Positions 12,101 to 17,343 of a stretch of 64,000 nt of DNA are shown here, piece by piece (positions within the stretch are counted from its first letter, which is position 1; every line of letters begins with the position of its first letter). The notes beneath the pieces were generated by a model. That model was not told the DNA's origin. It worked only from the letters and a program-made list of their open reading frames with translations, and searched no databases. The position numbers and the translations under genes were made by a program. The DNA comes from Streptomyces diastatochromogenes (GTDB lineage: Bacteria > Actinomycetota > Actinomycetes > Streptomycetales > Streptomycetaceae). Location of the stretch: NCBI RefSeq assembly GCF_002242805.1, contig NZ_MCGQ01000023.1, positions 421-64,420 of the forward strand, read 5' to 3'.

Positions 12101-13890
12101 GGGAGCGGCAGCTCCGGGTGGGATTCGAGGGCGCCGAGCAGCCGGGCGGCCTGGCCGTGCAGGGCGGGGAGGCTGCGGGCGGAGAGGGGGAAGAGGGTGG
12201 GGGTCGGCTGCTGTGCGGGGGCATCGGCGGCGGATTCCGGCGCTTCCCCGGCGACTTCAGGCGCTACCCCAGCGGGCTCGGGCGCTTCCTCCAGGACCAC
12301 GTGGGCGTTGGTCCCGCTGATCCCGAAGGCGCTGACCCCGGCCCGGCGCACCCTGTCCGCGGTGCGCGGCCAGGCCTGTCCGGCGCTCTGCACGTGCAGC
12401 CCGCTGCCGGTCCAGTCGATCTGGTCGGTGAGGCGTTCGGCGTGCAGGGAGGCCGGCATGTGCTCGTGGCCGAGCGCGAGGACGGTCTTGATGACGCCGC
12501 CGATGCCCGCAGCCGCCTGGGTGTGGCCGATGTTGGACTTCAGGGAGCCGATGCCGAGGGGGCGGTCGGCCGGGCGGTCGGGGCCGAACACGTCGGCCAG
12601 GGCCCGGAGTTCGATGGGGTCGCCGAGCCGGGTGCCGGTGCCGTGGGCCTCGACGTGGTCGAGGTCGTGCGGGCCGAGCCCGGCCGCGTCCAGGGCGGCG
12701 CGCAGCACCCTTTCCTGGGCCGGGCCGTTGGGGGCGCTGAGGCCCTGGCTGCGGCCGTCCTGGTTGATCGCCGAGCCCTTGACGACGGCCAGGATCCGGT
12801 CGCCGTCGCGGCGCGCGTCCGCGAGCCGCTTGAGTACGACGAGACCGCAGCCCTCGGCCCATACGACGCCGTCCGCGTCGGCGGAGAACGGGCTGCACCG
12901 CCCGGACGGGGACAGCCCGCGCAGCCTGCTGAACTCGACGTGCCCGCGCGGGGTGACGAGCAGCGTGGCCCCGCCGGCCAGGGCGAGATCGCACTCCCCG
13001 CTCGCCAGGGCCCGCGCCGCCAGGTGCAGGGCGACCAGCGAGGACGAGCAGGCGGTGTCGACGGTCACCGCCGGCCCCTGCAGGCCGAGGGTGTAGGCGA
13101 TGCGTCCGGATGCCACGCTGGCCGCCGAGCCGGTGCCGACATGTCCGTCGAGCTGGGTGAGCGGGGCGGCGGCGAGGTAGCCGCTGTCGTACAGGCCGAG
13201 ATAGACGCCGGTGGAGCTGCCGCTCAGGGACTCCGGGACGACACCGGCGCGTTCGATCGCCTCCCAGGCGGTCTGCAGGAGCAGCCGCTGCTGGGGGTCC
13301 ATGGCGGCGGCCTCGCGCGGGGAGATGCCGAAGAAGGCCGCGTCGAAGCGGTCGATGCCGCCGTCGAGGAAGCCGCCGCGCAGGGTGTAGGCCTTGCCGG
13401 TGGCCTCGGGGTCGGGGTCGTACAGGCCGTTCGTGTCCCAACGTCCCGCCGGGACCTCGGAGATGGCGTCCTCGCCCGTGGTCAGCAGCCGCCACAGGGC
13501 CTCGGGGTCGTCGGCGCCGCCGGGGAAGCGGCAGGCCAGGGAGATGATCGCCACGTCGTCGCCGGGGCCGGTCCGCTCAACGACCGTGCTCGGCACCGGC
13601 GTTCGGGCCCGCTGCGGGGCGAAGACGGCCTGCGCGACGGCGTCGATGGTGGGGTGGTTGAAGACGAGGGACGGTTCCAGGGGGCGGCCGGTCAGCGTGC
13701 CGAGTTCGGCGGCCAGGGTGACCAACTGGCGTGATCCGAGGCCGAATTCGGCGAGCGGCCGGTTCGGGTCGACGTCCGCCGGGTCGGTCCCGGCGGCCTC
13801 GGCGACGGCCGATGCCAGCCAGGCCCGGACGCCCTCGGAGGTCGTCAGGGACGGCTCGGGAGTGTGCTTCGGGGACTCGTTCGCAGGCAT
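175..13890 (-). CDS. Two-module type I polyketide synthase with terminal condensation and FkbH-like domains
   Basis: The protein has 4571 residues. Approximate domain order is ACP (20-95, GLGSRQ), KS1 (110-530, TACSSS, EAHGTGT, KSNIGH), AT1 (650-920), DH1 (1008-1283), KR1 (1483-1667), ACP (1757-1832, GMDSVT), KS2 (1845-2270), AT2 (2382-2650), DH2 (2738-3007), KR2 (3242-3427), ACP (3513-3590, GLDSLM), condensation (3620-4020, HHAVSD) and FkbH-like HAD (4050-4571, DGDETLWGG). AT1 has GHSQG and YASH, the methylmalonyl pattern; AT2 has GHSLG and FASH, which is ambiguous. Both KRs keep Ser/Tyr and carry LDD (B-type). DH2 has a full HxxxGxxxxP; in DH1 the Pro is Ser. There is no ER or thioesterase. 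The leading ACP suggests the starter is loaded by the adjacent fatty-acyl-AMP ligase. FkbH enzymes make glyceryl-S-ACP from 1,3-bisphosphoglycerate, so the C domain may join a glyceryl unit to the chain; this is inference. The ATG is preceded by GAGGAC. Confidence 0.95.
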   Translation of the reverse strand: MPANESPKHTPEPSLTTSEGVRAWLASAVAEAAGTDPADVDPNRPLAEFGLGSRQLVTLAAELGTLTGRPLEPSLVFNHPTIDAVAQAVFAPQRARTPVPSTVVERTGPGDDVAIISLACRFPGGADDPEALWRLLTTGEDAISEVPAGRWDTNGLYDPDPEATGKAYTLRGGFLDGGIDRFDAAFFGISPREAAAMDPQQRLLLQTAWEAIERAGVVPESLSGSSTGVYLGLYDSGYLAAAPLTQLDGHVGTGSAASVASGRIAYTLGLQGPAVTVDTACSSSLVALHLAARALASGECDLALAGGATLLVTPRGHVEFSRLRGLSPSGRCSPFSADADGVVWAEGCGLVVLKRLADARRDGDRILAVVKGSAINQDGRSQGLSAPNGPAQERVLRAALDAAGLGPHDLDHVEAHGTGTRLGDPIELRALADVFGPDRPADRPLGIGSLKSNIGHTQAAAGIGGVIKTVLALGHEHMPASLHAERLTDQIDWTGSGLHVQSAGQAWPRTADRVRRAGVSAFGISGTNAHVVLEEAPEPAGVAPEVAGEAPESAADAPAQQPTPTLFPLSARSLPALHGQAARLLGALESHPELPLPAVAATLARHRTHFDHRAVVRASDRTQLLDVLRALADGDPTPEHTTGPQRTAPAGKLAFVFPGQGSQWAGMARDLLDRDRVFADELDRCDAALRPFTEWSVAAVLRGDAGAPSLDRVDVVQPALFAVMVSLAAVWRARGIRPDAVIGHSQGEVAAACVAGALSLNDAAAVVALRSQALTGVSGTGTMAVIALPHGEVRAELDGSVSVAAVNSGRATVVAGAVEEVEALLARLEARQVFVRRLDVDYASHSDRVEPVRERILDELDGVTTYPTDIAWYSTVTAEPVTEELEAGYWYTNLRETVRFAPTVERMLADGYRHFVELSPHPALLTALHTIGEDTGHDLTTVGSLGRDEDGPACLDRAAAELHVHGRRIDWRRLVPDSDPADLPTYAWDAQRHWIEPETATGGPALFDHAAHPLLGIQLQSADETRWTFRNEWSPATADWLPDHTVFGRTVVSGTTLMELCRAALAVARPDDAADVTDLLLLSPLVLPGSGTVEVSVEVVTAGPVPEITVHSRPRGQDAPGWTLHATASAAESSPLSAGRPPQWPDTAEQAWTAQTYDRLADLGLGYGPAFQGVRSAVTTGDGELLARLSLPSTARDTADPYPVHPALLDAALHVTAAFGAADGRALLPVAVGRCVLPYGGAGDLTAQVRRTSQAGSDLTLDVTLWDADGLPAGRLEAVRLRAAEPADLDAGSENARHLYEVAWTAVTEEPPAAPDLTWTVAGDPADPQAEAALHGLERRETGADVAVRFWPRPDEPLSGAHELAATALAELQRIIALPEDQAPARTVWVTRGAIAAADGDPVAGLAQSVLWGLVRSARAEHPDLGLTLLDLDDGDPASALRAAAGLADEPELALREGTLFVPRLVRARPDRDERRGAGHLPTDGTVLITGGLGAVGRHIARLFAQRGVPRLVLTARRGAEDPRAAETVAELSALGAAAEVVACEVTDPAAVADVLSRAGDELPLRGVVHCAGILDDGVVAELTPERLARVLRPKVDGALQLHRLTADTPLDLFLLVSSAAGVVGNAGQGNYAAANVFLDQLAHHRRALGLPGSSISFGAWAGEGLAAVHADLDRMARLGHRALTPDQGRDLVALALRRPAPHLVAWALDLPRLRSSDAAGTALWRSLLPAPRGTGADALADRLARLPEPERAERVLALVRDEASRTLGLRSAESVRPDQPLRDLGMDSVTAVELRNSIGARLGTRLPATLLFDHPTADRLAEYLLATVLGRPSRKDQRARTTVPVGDEPIAIVAMACRLPGGVSDPDGLWRLVAEGRDAVGPFPAGRWDVDALYDPDPDALGKSYAREGGFLDDIESFDAGFFGITPKEAAAMDPQQRLLLETAWEALERAGIVPARLAGSTTGVYVGMFGSDYLAGSRLDQLDGYVGTGSALSVASGRLAYALGLHGPALTVDTACSSSLVATHLAAQALRAGECDLALAGGVTLMVTPQTFVEFSRLRGLSPTGRCRSFSDEADGAIWAEGAGMLVLKRLSDAERDGDEVLAVLRGTAVNQDGRSQGLSAPNGPAQEQVIRRALELSGLAPADIDHIEAHGTGTTLGDPIEANALAEVFGGSRPQDRPLHLGSLKSNIGHAQAASGIAGLIKVVQSLRHQTLPRTLHAGSPSRHVEWHGSGLRLLQEPVAWPATGERVRRAGVSAFGISGTNAHVIVEEAPARPRQEEEASARPRQDTELPDGKLLFPLSGRGEAGLRGQATRLARYVTAETALADVAHTLARHRSHLEWRTAVVAGDRDELLSSLKALGSGRKPVSAPREYQTGKVAFVFAGHGGQWSGMGLELLSQSDAFRAELTRIDAAVERQAGWSVLNVLRAPEEFSPLDRTEYLQPVLFAVNAALAAAWRELGVTPDAVVGHSLGEIAAAYSAGALTLDEAVTAVTGRAAAVVPLVGQGGMLAVELPLAEVEELLEPYAGRLFVGAVNSPGATAVSGEADALTALRRQLEERGVPTRVLSTPFASHTPLMEPLRAELLDRFAGIRGTRTPTPLYSSVLAEPVPGDGLDAAYWFDNLRRPVRFTETIRRMLDDGYRYFVELSPHPSLTSAIEAVAAEAGIDATGIGSLRRGRDGHDVLLGRLGELYEAGHTPDWTALFPRGRRADLPTYAFARERHWLAPVQATSTGGSPLLGTHVQASDEPGRDLFQSEIDLRDSRFAYLTDHRVTGEVWLPGAAFLDLALEAATTLADGGEVQLADVRFVQPLRLDADRPVRLQMVLRPAEDGFRDFSIASAPAGERRWERHVTGRIALTEDPSVDAGELAALRERCAERVDLPALYAGLAALGIDYGPAFRGLTEGHRDGGTTAVARLAARPAAGHLLHPATLDAAFHTAALPAAAPQGRAFVPAGAGRVRFTGLRTAPAWVSCDLRAVDGDTAVLDLRLWDESDQLVLAADEFRLAALSPLDGALFETRWQPRPAAQEPPAEGSWLIVADESGVADELIDRIGDLAPHVVARPGTAYGAEGPGRYVLDPADPDQWARLLDEAFADAPPERVVQLSALDAPPVCDDRSAEEAARLCCLSTLHLVRALTERERSAGRTPRLFVVVRGSQAAGDSTAVTHPQQALAWGFGLAVAQEHPELATTLVDLPADGGAEELWTQLWHADDERLVALRGTGRLVPRLARTRPDDGGHPELPDGVHLITGGLGGLGRVVAERLVRRGARRLALVSRGTPDPAATAWIQGLEQRGVTVHLARADVADRAGLTAALDAVRREAGPVSTVVHAAGVLDDATLANLTEERVRRVLAPKVLGTALLTELVPEAENLVLFASAAGLLGSAGQSPYAAANAFLDAWAHHLSRTGRRALSLDWGAWAGVGMVAESGTRAAETSRSGLVAFSPQDGGELFERVLTTARRQLAPIALDWDLLALDPDAARSRPLLADLVTVPAGGGDTDDLVKKVFAAATGPERTEWLETYVRARVGEVSGGAVDVFATTALKELGLDSLMLVRLRNAFARDLGVELPAADVFSAADIRGLARALGEALPERAAPAQRAETSPAQEVPETELRPATRDVVRLLRSAQPDMPDAAHGVGLAVRLTTPTTREALTGILDRLAARHAALRTAVVTGAEGGRQLRVDREPPTPLLRWTEATEVDAAERLRLLLEPPFDLAVPPLWRFELADGGPQGQILVFGAHHAVSDLQSLLLVAAEIDAELSGTPLDGTVTNRDIDLLIEAQQGGGEGPGDDWRAAFQGSERLDLTLARPRPETRSYRSGSVTVTVPDGLTERISAAASALAVTPAAFCLGTLTVLLARKRERERFALAVPVDTRVHADAYGAVGFFGVPVPFPAQAAAGERVADVLVRTDQRLQRILAKGAMFSDVLATLARQGLHRANAPLVEVYFNYVRFSGRLTHLEVLPAGVGHTDLDLMITMTPDTGTVRLDHNLDILDADTATGLGEEFLRLLGETAEDATAVVRVAAVHAGESATAVQQEPVQQAPVEGPRLALAATFALGNLPLMCEAALEDERTTVAEAPYHQVLAALQDPSGVLADPATAVGVVLLRAADLERFGPVDDTVLAELRGAYPAALKSLAERTRRPLVVGILPTARPTDRLLAWERGIAADLAGLPGIAVLGPDEWTRQHTVEDPFDERTERLAHLPFSPAFQAAVALCLAEVVRAVRRPAPKVIAVDGDETLWGGVAGEAGPEAVDLTGPRARLARRLLQWREAGALLALVSNNDEATVRAVLDRPDSLLKAEHFSVVSAAWNPKPDRLAEAARTLNLGLDSFLFLDDNPAEIARMRSALPQVLSVTCPPAAELDAFLDRLWPLVPAAATAEDALRARFYAQERERDAVRDGAGFEEFLAQLNLEVDIRELADVDVERGEQLVRRTNQFTLRARSADGGDLARWREQGEVWTAAARDRFGDYGQIALLAVGADGNQLDVLAWLMSCRALGRGVEERLLSWLADRAEQLGCAKVRLSAERTPRNAPARRLLAALGGGEPDDERLDVVTTPEHLRAFRSWEQQ
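7022..7081. repeat. Two tandem 30-bp copies in the KS2-AT2 linker
   Basis: A 30-bp unit beginning TCCTGCCGCGGCCGGGCGG occurs twice head to tail with one or two mismatches. On the coding strand it gives a duplicated ten-residue linker segment (ARPRQ followed by acidic residues, twice). It lies in the flexible linker between KS2 and AT2, so it should be tolerated; it may be slippage or an assembly feature. Confidence 0.8.
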
Positions 13891-14022
13891 CTGGGCAGGT
13901 GTCCTCGTGAACTCGGGCTCAGGCTGGATTCCGTACCGGGCGACGGGTGTGCGGTACGGCGAAACAGGCGGCGTACGGCCGCAGGGGCCTCCCGCGCCGA
14001 CGGGGCGCGGGAGGCGGGGCTG

Positions 14023-15747
14023 TCACCCCACAGCGGGTGCGGTCACCACGGAGAGGGTGCCGTCGAGATACGCCGTCAGGGTGGCGCGGCGCTGGATCTT
14101 CCCGCTGGAGGTCTTGGGGATGGTGCCCGGCTGGACCAGGACGACGTCGCGCAGGGACAGGCCGTGGGCCTCGCCGACCCCGCTGCGGATCAGGTCGGTG
14201 ATCTTCTCGGACTCGCCGGCATCGTCCGGGGCGATCTCGGCCACGAGGACGGGCTGTTCACCCTCGGCCGCGGTGTCCACGGAGAACGCGGCGGTGCAGC
14301 CGGGGCGCAGGGCCGGGTGGGACAGTTCGGCGGTCAGCTCCAGGTCCTGCGGGTAGTGGTTGCGGCCGTCGATGACGATGAGGTCCTTCAGCCGGCCGGT
14401 GACGAAGAGTTCACCGTCCCGCAGGAAGCCGAGGTCGCCGGTGCGCAGGAACCGCCCTTCGTGGCCCTGGAGCCCGGCCCGGAAGGTCTCGCGGGTGGCA
14501 AGGGCGTTGCGCCAGTAGCCCTTGGCGACACTCGCTCCGCCCACCCAGATCTCGCCGGTCCCGCCCTCGGGCAGCTCCTCCTGCCGCTCGGGATCGACGA
14601 TCGCCACGGTCACGCCGGGGCCGGGCCGGCCGCAGCCGACGGCGGCCGCGTCGGCCTCGCCGGCGTTCGGGGCGCCGTCGGCGGCGGCGAGCAGCGTCGG
14701 CGGGGTGTCCACGGTGCCGCCGGTGACCATCAGGGTGGCCTCGGCCAGGCCGTAGCAGGGGTAGAGGGCCTCGCGGCGGAATCCGGCGGGGCCGAAGGTG
14801 TCGGCGAAGCGGCGCAGGGTGGCCGGGCGCACCGGCTCGGCCCCGTTGAAGGCGACCTTCCACGAGCTGAGGTCGAGGCCGTCCAGCAGCTCCGGGCCGA
14901 CGTGCTTCAGGCACAGCTCGTAGCCGAAGTTGGGGGCGCCGCTGGTGTGCGGGCGGTAGCGGCTGACGGCGGTGAGCCAGCGGGCCGGCTGCTGGAGGAA
15001 GTGCAGGGGCGAGAACAGGGTGGCGGTGGTGCCGAGGTACACCGTGTTCAGGACGGGACCTATGAGCCCCATGTCGTGGTAGACCGGCAGCCAGCTGACG
15101 AACATCTCGTGGTCGTGTGCCTCGATCGCCTCGGGCGTGTGGCCCATGCGCTCGGTGATGACCCGCTCGTTGTCCAGCAGGTTGCCGTGGGTGACCACGA
15201 CACCGCGCGGGGCGGAGGTGGAGCCGGAGGTGTACTGGAGGAACGCGACGGAATCCGCGGTGAGGTCGGGTTCACGCCAGGCGGCCGCCGCGTCGTCGGG
15301 GATGTCCTCGGTGGTCAGGCGGGCGATCCCGTCGAGTTCGGGCAGATGTGCGGCCATGCCGTCGAGCGCGGCGATCACGTCCCGGCCGCCCAGGATGACC
15401 TTGGCGTCCGCATCGGCCACCAGGCGCTTCATCCGGGTGAGCGCACGGTGGTTCTGGGAGCGGCCCTGCGCGGGCACGCCCGGTACGGCGACCACGCCGG
15501 CCGACAGACAGCCCAGGTAGGCGCAGATGAACTCCAGGCCGGGCGGGTAGAGCAGCATGGCGCGCGATCCGGCCAGTCCGCGCTCCTGCAGGTGGGCGGC
15601 GATGGCCCGGGAGCGGGTGGCCAGCCGGCCGTAGGTGAGTTCCTGGGTCTCTCCGTCGCAGTCACCGGTGACGAGGTGGCGGTACGCGGTGCGCTCCGGA
15701 TGGTTCGAGGCGTGCGTGGTCAGTAAGTCGACCAGGGAACGTGCCAT
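14023..15747 (-). CDS. Fatty-acyl-AMP ligase (FAAL), PKS starter loading
   Basis: This 574-residue ANL-family enzyme activates a carboxylic acid as acyl-AMP and passes it to an acyl carrier protein. The adenylation core shows YTSGSTSAPRGVVVTHGN (A3/P-loop), the tail DLGFLRDGELFVTGR, and DGRNHYPQDLE, typical of FAAL and FadD32-like proteins rather than CoA ligases. It precedes the PKS by 132 bases on the same strand, and the PKS begins with an ACP, so it most likely loads that ACP with a medium or long acyl starter. The chosen ATG has AGGTGAG nine bases upstream; an in-frame ATG 21 codons earlier lacks this and would add a non-conserved extension. Codon 8 is TTA, so translation should depend on the bldA tRNA, placing the polyketide operon under developmental control. 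Confidence 0.92.
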   Translation of the reverse strand: MARSLVDLLTTHASNHPERTAYRHLVTGDCDGETQELTYGRLATRSRAIAAHLQERGLAGSRAMLLYPPGLEFICAYLGCLSAGVVAVPGVPAQGRSQNHRALTRMKRLVADADAKVILGGRDVIAALDGMAAHLPELDGIARLTTEDIPDDAAAAWREPDLTADSVAFLQYTSGSTSAPRGVVVTHGNLLDNERVITERMGHTPEAIEAHDHEMFVSWLPVYHDMGLIGPVLNTVYLGTTATLFSPLHFLQQPARWLTAVSRYRPHTSGAPNFGYELCLKHVGPELLDGLDLSSWKVAFNGAEPVRPATLRRFADTFGPAGFRREALYPCYGLAEATLMVTGGTVDTPPTLLAAADGAPNAGEADAAAVGCGRPGPGVTVAIVDPERQEELPEGGTGEIWVGGASVAKGYWRNALATRETFRAGLQGHEGRFLRTGDLGFLRDGELFVTGRLKDLIVIDGRNHYPQDLELTAELSHPALRPGCTAAFSVDTAAEGEQPVLVAEIAPDDAGESEKITDLIRSGVGEAHGLSLRDVVLVQPGTIPKTSSGKIQRRATLTAYLDGTLSVVTAPAVG

Positions 15748-16102
15748 GGGACGAGTCTCACCTGTCTGAAGAGGTGGGCGCGGGAAAGGTGTTCGACGGC
15801 CGGACCGCACGGACGGTCGCCGGTCGAGTCAACCCGGCGTCCTTGCCGGGTCGTTGGAGTCGGCCCCCCGGCCAGGGAGCCACGGGTCGGACGGCTGCGC
15901 GTGTTCCCCCCGCAGCGACTGGCTACCGACGAGTAGCACCTTAGCAAGTCCGTTCGGCCGAGCGGCCGAACAAATGTAAACAGGCCGTATCCAAGGGAGT
16001 TGGACCAGCGCTCACGCAGCGCATGCGATCTACGACACAGTGCGTTCAGGAGTCCTTTGTGCCCCGAATGCCGGACACGTGAATCCGCCCTATCGTTCTG
16101 TC
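15748..16102. promoter_or_regulatory. Divergent promoter region between FAAL-PKS operon and baeRF gene
   Basis: About 355 bases carry no convincing gene. The region separates the minus-strand FAAL-PKS operon from a plus-strand gene and must hold promoters for both. It contains a perfect 20-bp palindrome (15952-15971) and a weaker CTAC-N6-GTAG repeat just to its left, in the most AT-rich part. The right-hand 100 bases form the leader of the baeRF gene. Short reading frames on both strands here have no family resemblance or ribosome binding site. Confidence 0.6.
15952..15971. promoter_or_regulatory. Perfect 20-bp palindrome, candidate operator
   Basis: GTTCGGCCG-AG-CGGCCGAAC has nine-base arms that match without error, with a two-base centre. 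It lies about 205 bases upstream of the FAAL start and 130 bases upstream of the baeRF start. The length and symmetry fit a dimeric repressor (TetR or similar). No T-run follows on either side, so a terminator is less likely. The regulator is not identifiable in this window. Confidence 0.6.
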
Positions 16103-17197
16103 ATGGAGCACGCACTGAGTCCCGCAACCCTCGCCGAACTGCGGCGTCCGCGTCCCTACCCCGCGGTGTCCGTGCTGACGCCGACGCACCGCCGGGAGCC
16201 CGAGAACGGCCAGGACCCGGTCCGGCTGCGCAATGTGGTGGCCGAGGCCAGGAAGCGGCTGGAATCCGACCCCGCGGTCACCCGGGAGCGGCGCGCCGAC
16301 ATCGTGGCACAGCTCGACCGCGCACTGGCGGAAGTGGATCTGGCGCACGCCGAGGACGGTCTGGTGATCTTCGCCGCCCCGGGTGAGCACCAGGTCTGGT
16401 CGCTGGCCCGCACCGTCCCCGAGCGGGTGGTGTTCTCGGACACCTTCCTCACCCGCAATCTGGTCTCCGCGCAGGCCGCCGAGCGGCCCTTCTGGGTGCT
16501 GTCGGTCGCCGCGGACCGTGTCACCCTGTGGAGCGGCGGCCCCGACCGGGTCGTCAAGGACCACTCCGGCAGCTTCCCGCTCGTCCGCGGCCGCGAGAAC
16601 TTCGACGCGGAGCGCCAGGAGCAGATCGGTGACATCCCGAGCATCTACGTCGACGAGGGCACGCGCCAGTTCCTGCGCGAGGCGGACACCGCCCTGAGCA
16701 CGGTGCTGCGCGACGAGCCCCGCCCCCTGTACATCACCGGCGAGCAGGCGGCCCTGTCCCTGCTGGTCGACGTCGGCAGCGCCGCGAAGTCCGCCGTGCA
16801 GGTCCCGCGCGGCGGCCTCGCCCACGCCGGTCCGGAGGCCGTGTGGCAGGCGCTGCGGCCGGTCCTGGAGGAGGAGGCCCGCAAGGACACCACGTCCGTC
16901 ATGAGGGAACTGACCTCCGCACGCGGGCACAAGGCCTTCGCCGCCGGGGTGGACGAGCTGTGGCAGAACGCCCGGGACGGCCGCGTCCGGCTCCTCGCGG
17001 TCGAGGAGAACTACCGCGTGACCGTCCGTGATCAAGGTGACCATCTCATCCCGGCCGAGCCCGGTGACCTGGACTCCCGCGACGACATCGTGGACGAGAT
17101 CGTCGAGAAGTGTCTGGAGACCGGCGCCGCTGTGCGCTTCGTCCCCGACGGGACGCTGGGCGACGAGAACGGCATCGCGGGGGTGCTGCGGTACTGA
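16103..17197 (+). CDS. baeRF-family (archaeo-eukaryotic release-factor-like) protein
   Basis: The 364-residue cytoplasmic protein resembles the bacterial relatives of eRF1/Vms1 (baeRF), often mislabelled as chemotaxis proteins. The N-terminus carries the PYPAVSVLTPTHRREP pattern seen in this group; the C-terminal third resembles the domain that follows the release-factor core (DELWQNARDGRVRLLAVEE and DDIVDEIVEKCLETGA). Family function is poorly defined; peptidyl-tRNA hydrolysis on stalled ribosomes has been proposed for relatives. The ATG at 16103 was chosen because homology begins there; an upstream in-frame ATG at 16040 would add 21 unrelated residues. It is divergent from the PKS operon and separated from the next gene by a tandem repeat. 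Confidence 0.7.
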   Translation: MEHALSPATLAELRRPRPYPAVSVLTPTHRREPENGQDPVRLRNVVAEARKRLESDPAVTRERRADIVAQLDRALAEVDLAHAEDGLVIFAAPGEHQVWSLARTVPERVVFSDTFLTRNLVSAQAAERPFWVLSVAADRVTLWSGGPDRVVKDHSGSFPLVRGRENFDAERQEQIGDIPSIYVDEGTRQFLREADTALSTVLRDEPRPLYITGEQAALSLLVDVGSAAKSAVQVPRGGLAHAGPEAVWQALRPVLEEEARKDTTSVMRELTSARGHKAFAAGVDELWQNARDGRVRLLAVEENYRVTVRDQGDHLIPAEPGDLDSRDDIVDEIVEKCLETGAAVRFVPDGTLGDENGIAGVLRY

Positions 17198-17200
17198 GGA

Positions 17201-17295
17201 ACACCCCGGGCGGCCCTCCTCAGGCACACCCCGGGCGGCCCTACTCAGGCACACCCCGGGCGGCCCTACTCAGGCACACCCCGGGCAGCGCTCCC
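17201..17295. repeat. Four tandem 25-bp repeats downstream of the baeRF gene
   Basis: The core ACACCCCGGG recurs at 17201, 17226, 17251 and 17276, an exact 25-base period. Copies two and three are identical; the first has one or two changes and the fourth diverges after the core. Each unit contains CCCGGG and GGGCGGCCC, which can pair, so the transcript could form stacked hairpins. It begins four bases after the stop codon of the upstream gene and ends about 50 bases before the next start. It may act as a terminator-like element; no T-run is present. Confidence 0.85.
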
Positions 17296-17343
17296 CCCGC
17301 GGCGTACGCTACGGCGTGATCGTCGGCGAGAGGGAGCGCGCAC

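Noticed and set aside
16046..17254. Minus-strand 402-residue frame
   Set aside because: Antisense shadow of the baeRF gene, without a family match or ribosome binding site.
17201..17295. CRISPR-like tandem repeat
   Set aside because: Units are adjacent with no spacers and 25 bases in total, so it is a tandem repeat, not a CRISPR array.
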